Positions 63,255 to 64,000 of a stretch of DNA of 64,000 nt are shown piece by piece. Each line of letters begins with the position of its first letter. Within the stretch, counting starts at the first letter, position 1. Below the pieces are notes generated by a model. It was not told the origin of the DNA. It ran no database searches and saw only the letters and a program-made list of their open reading frames with translations. A program made the position numbers and the translations under genes. Origin of the DNA: CAWKGV01 sp963849305 (GTDB taxonomy: Bacteria; Pseudomonadota; Alphaproteobacteria; Acetobacterales; Acetobacteraceae); assembly GCA_963849305.1 (NCBI GenBank), contig CAWKGV010000006.1:124001-188000 (forward strand), read 5' to 3'.

Positions 63255-64000
63255 CCCAGTTTCGGGCGGAACCGGCGATATGGAGCAAGGGTCTCGCGCC
63301 GCGCCGTTGAGCGCAGACGAATTGCGCAGAATGGATGCGTGGTGGCGGGCAGCGAACTACCTAAATGTCGGCCAGATCTATCTACAGGCGAACCCGCTGC
63401 TGCGGGAGCGGCTCAGCCCCGACCACATCAAGCCGCGGCTGCTCGGGCATTGGGGAACGTCGCCCGGACTGAACCTCATCTATGTGCATATGAACCGGCT
63501 GATCAGGAAGTACGACCTGGATGCGATCTACATGGCAGGCCCAGGTCACGGCGGACCGGCGCTCATCGCCAATGTCTGGCTCGAAGGCAGCTACACCGAC
63601 TTCTATCCGAAGATCACGCGGGACGAAGCGGGCATGCTACGTCTCTTCCGCCAGTTCTCCACCCCTGGTGGCGTGCCGAGTCATACCAGCGTCCCTACGC
63701 CCGGCTCGATCCACGAGGGCGGAGAGCTCGGCTACGTCCTGGTGCATGCGTTCGGCGCCGTGATGGACAATCCGGATCTGCTGGTGACGGCCGTGGTGGG
63801 CGATGGCGAATCCGAGACGGGCCCATTGAGCGGCAGTTGGAAGAGCACCGACTTCATCAACCCGGCGCGGGATGGCGCGGTGCTGCCGATCCTTCATCTG
63901 AACGGCTACAAGATCTCCGGGCCGACAGTCTGGGGCCGACGGAGCGATATGGATATCGCGAACTTCTTCCTTGGCCAGGGATATGAGCCGCATTTCGTGG
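63235..64000 (+). CDS. Phosphoketolase (partial, runs off the window)
   Basis: The first 255 codons of a D-xylulose 5-phosphate/D-fructose 6-phosphate phosphoketolase, a thiamine-diphosphate enzyme producing acetyl phosphate. ATG 63235 starts inside ackA in another frame. Visible: NYLNVGQIYLQANPLLRERL near residue 42, HWGTSPGLNLIYVHMNRLI near 73, YMAGPGHGGPALIANVWLEG near 101, YPKITRDEAGMLRLFRQFST near 125 and VGDGESETGPLSGSW near 200 (ThDP motif). A full enzyme is about 790-800 residues; the rest lies beyond position 64000. Confidence 0.95.
   Translation, partial: MVKDLISPVSGGTGDMEQGSRAAPLSADELRRMDAWWRAANYLNVGQIYLQANPLLRERLSPDHIKPRLLGHWGTSPGLNLIYVHMNRLIRKYDLDAIYMAGPGHGGPALIANVWLEGSYTDFYPKITRDEAGMLRLFRQFSTPGGVPSHTSVPTPGSIHEGGELGYVLVHAFGAVMDNPDLLVTAVVGDGESETGPLSGSWKSTDFINPARDGAVLPILHLNGYKISGPTVWGRRSDMDIANFFLGQGYEPHFV

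Overview
The window is one GC-rich alphaproteobacterial chromosome segment. Gene content (MoxR/CoxE pair, LLM-class oxidoreductase, PF04909 amidohydrolases with a Rieske protein, IS66 with a pRiA4b ORF-3 passenger, many Tat-exported proteins) fits Rhodospirillales/Acetobacteraceae best. That placement is inference from gene types; no rRNA or tRNA marker is present.

Left part (1-20.6 kb) is ordinary and almost fully coding: an ArsB/NhaD-type permease, MoxR ATPase plus VWA (CoxE-like) protein, LLM-class oxidoreductase, zinc alcohol dehydrogenase, YbhB-like protein, a small protein paired with a PIN toxin, an SDR/hydrolase pair, a DUF4399 protein, an adenylate cyclase fused to a sulfatase-modifying (FGE) domain, a PfkB kinase, HtpG, an M17 aminopeptidase, a MarR-like regulator, an Atg22/UMF1 MFS protein, a WecA/MraY-like transferase and an NDP-forming acyl-CoA synthetase. 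I see no broken gene here.

20.6-27.3 kb is a scrapyard of mobile DNA: palindromic repeats, a frameshifted HVO_A0114-type regulator, the C-terminal stub of a type ISP restriction enzyme, a deleted IS66 transposase followed by an intact pRiA4b ORF-3 protein, a group II intron-like RNA fragment, a complete IS66 element (23346-25817) with matching ends and an 8-bp target duplication, a DUF29 gene and the 5' end of an IS6 element.

27.4-55.6 kb is a purine/ureide degradation island. 5-hydroxyisourate hydrolase, urate oxidase, OHCU decarboxylase and an NCS2 permease are followed by an OprB porin, an IclR regulator and an 18-kb plus-strand run. That run is gcl-hyi-glxR-dctA-gckA-pyk, allantoate amidohydrolase, an M20 hydrolase, an enolase stub, malate synthase G, allantoin/hydantoin racemase, a solute-binding protein, an NCS1 permease and allantoinase PuuE. 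Facing it are an 8-oxoguanine deaminase, an NCS2-UraD fusion and a guanine deaminase stub. Together they describe guanine, 8-oxoguanine or urate -> allantoin -> allantoate -> glyoxylate -> tartronate semialdehyde -> glycerate -> 2-phosphoglycerate -> PEP -> pyruvate, with malate synthase as a second outlet for glyoxylate. Palindromes before the IclR gene and before gcl look like its operators. Many genes here carry single-base frameshifts or truncations (both NCS2 permeases, uraD, pyk, 8-oxoguanine deaminase, eno, guaD). The flanking regions do not, so the island is either decaying or locally misassembled.

55.6-57.8 kb is a second scrapyard (IS1634 scrap, IS6-like transposase with a changed catalytic residue, group II intron reverse transcriptase fragment, deleted Tn3 transposase). 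The right end (57.85-64 kb) returns to intact genes: two paralogous PF04909 amidohydrolases with a Rieske protein and a Tat-exported protein, a SAM methyltransferase, then acetate kinase overlapping a phosphoketolase that runs off the window.
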